From Macrosoma leucophasiata (lineage: Eukaryota; Arthropoda; Insecta; Lepidoptera; Hedylidae), in the NCBI GenBank assembly GCA_036365455.1, contig JAWQUS010000011.1, positions 4,608,001 to 4,672,000 on the forward strand: DNA of 64,000 bases, given 5' to 3'. The notes beneath the pieces were generated by a model that saw only the letters and a list, made by a program, of their open reading frames with translations, was not told where the DNA came from and did not search any database. Position 1 is the first letter of the stretch; the number at the start of each line of letters is the position of its first letter. A program made the position numbers and the translations under genes. Positions 63,975-64,000 of the stretch are shown piece by piece.

Positions 63975-64000
63975 TTCACTCTAAAGACGTCCATTGCTAA
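63975..64000 (-). mobile_element. RTE-type LINE 3' tail at the window edge
   Basis: AAAGACGTCCATTGCTAA is the beginning, on the plus strand, of the reversed RTE LINE tail; the element probably continues beyond the window. Confidence 0.5.

Overview
This window reads as nuclear, non-coding, repeat-rich DNA from an insect, most likely a moth or butterfly. It is AT-rich, has intron/exon structure and no operons. Its repeats look lepidopteran: tRNA-headed SINEs, RTE-type LINE 3' ends carrying the 'GGACGTCCACTGCTGAAC' tail on the minus strand, and short MITEs. The order is inferred from repeat style; no species can be named. Nearly all short open frames are chance frames or lie inside repeats.

Only one cellular gene locus is convincing, at about 49.3-53.4 kb on the plus strand. 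Two exons encode a MADF (Adf-1-type Myb/SANT-like) DNA-binding domain, behind a GC-richer promoter with an insect initiator. About 2.8 kb downstream, an exon with a BESS motif ends the reading frame and is followed by a polyadenylation signal. Between them lie a tRNA-Leu(AAG) gene, two SINEs and a 507-bp exon encoding an integrase-type HHCC zinc-binding domain (KRBA2/SCAND3-like). Both the MADF exons and the HHCC exon end in phase 0, matching the BESS exon. The locus could therefore make two proteins with different N-termini and one shared BESS tail.

The most unusual structure is at 29.24-34.73 kb. A 5.49-kb insertion is made of a 305-bp unit containing a tRNA-like Pol III promoter, repeated head to tail 11 times on the minus strand and then 7 times on the plus strand, with units that look identical. 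It is flanked by a 12-bp direct repeat and sits inside an older SINE copy. Two short relatives at 5.4 and 8.1 kb share the same ends, have their own target-site duplications (8 and 13 bp) and also switch orientation internally, each at a different point. A separate SINE at 53.9 kb shows the same architecture, with its 5' end replaced by an inverted copy of its own 3' end inside a 13-bp target-site duplication. Together these suggest insertion events in which both target ends were joined to the 3' region of the element, followed in one case by tandem amplification.

Layout: 0-3 kb, hAT-like MITE and long-inverted-repeat element; 5-9 kb, tRNA-like fold-back elements, SINEs and a LINE end; 9-14 kb, SINEs, small MITEs and hairpins; 14.8-16.4 kb, an RT-deleted RTE LINE on the minus strand; 16-29 kb, SINE-B copies and unassigned DNA; 29-35 kb, the giant inverted array; 35-38 kb, repeat-poor DNA; 38-49 kb, SINEs, MITEs and palindromes; 49-53.4 kb, the gene locus; 53.4-64 kb, a Harbinger-like MITE, SINEs, a 112-bp tandem duplication and a candidate core promoter.
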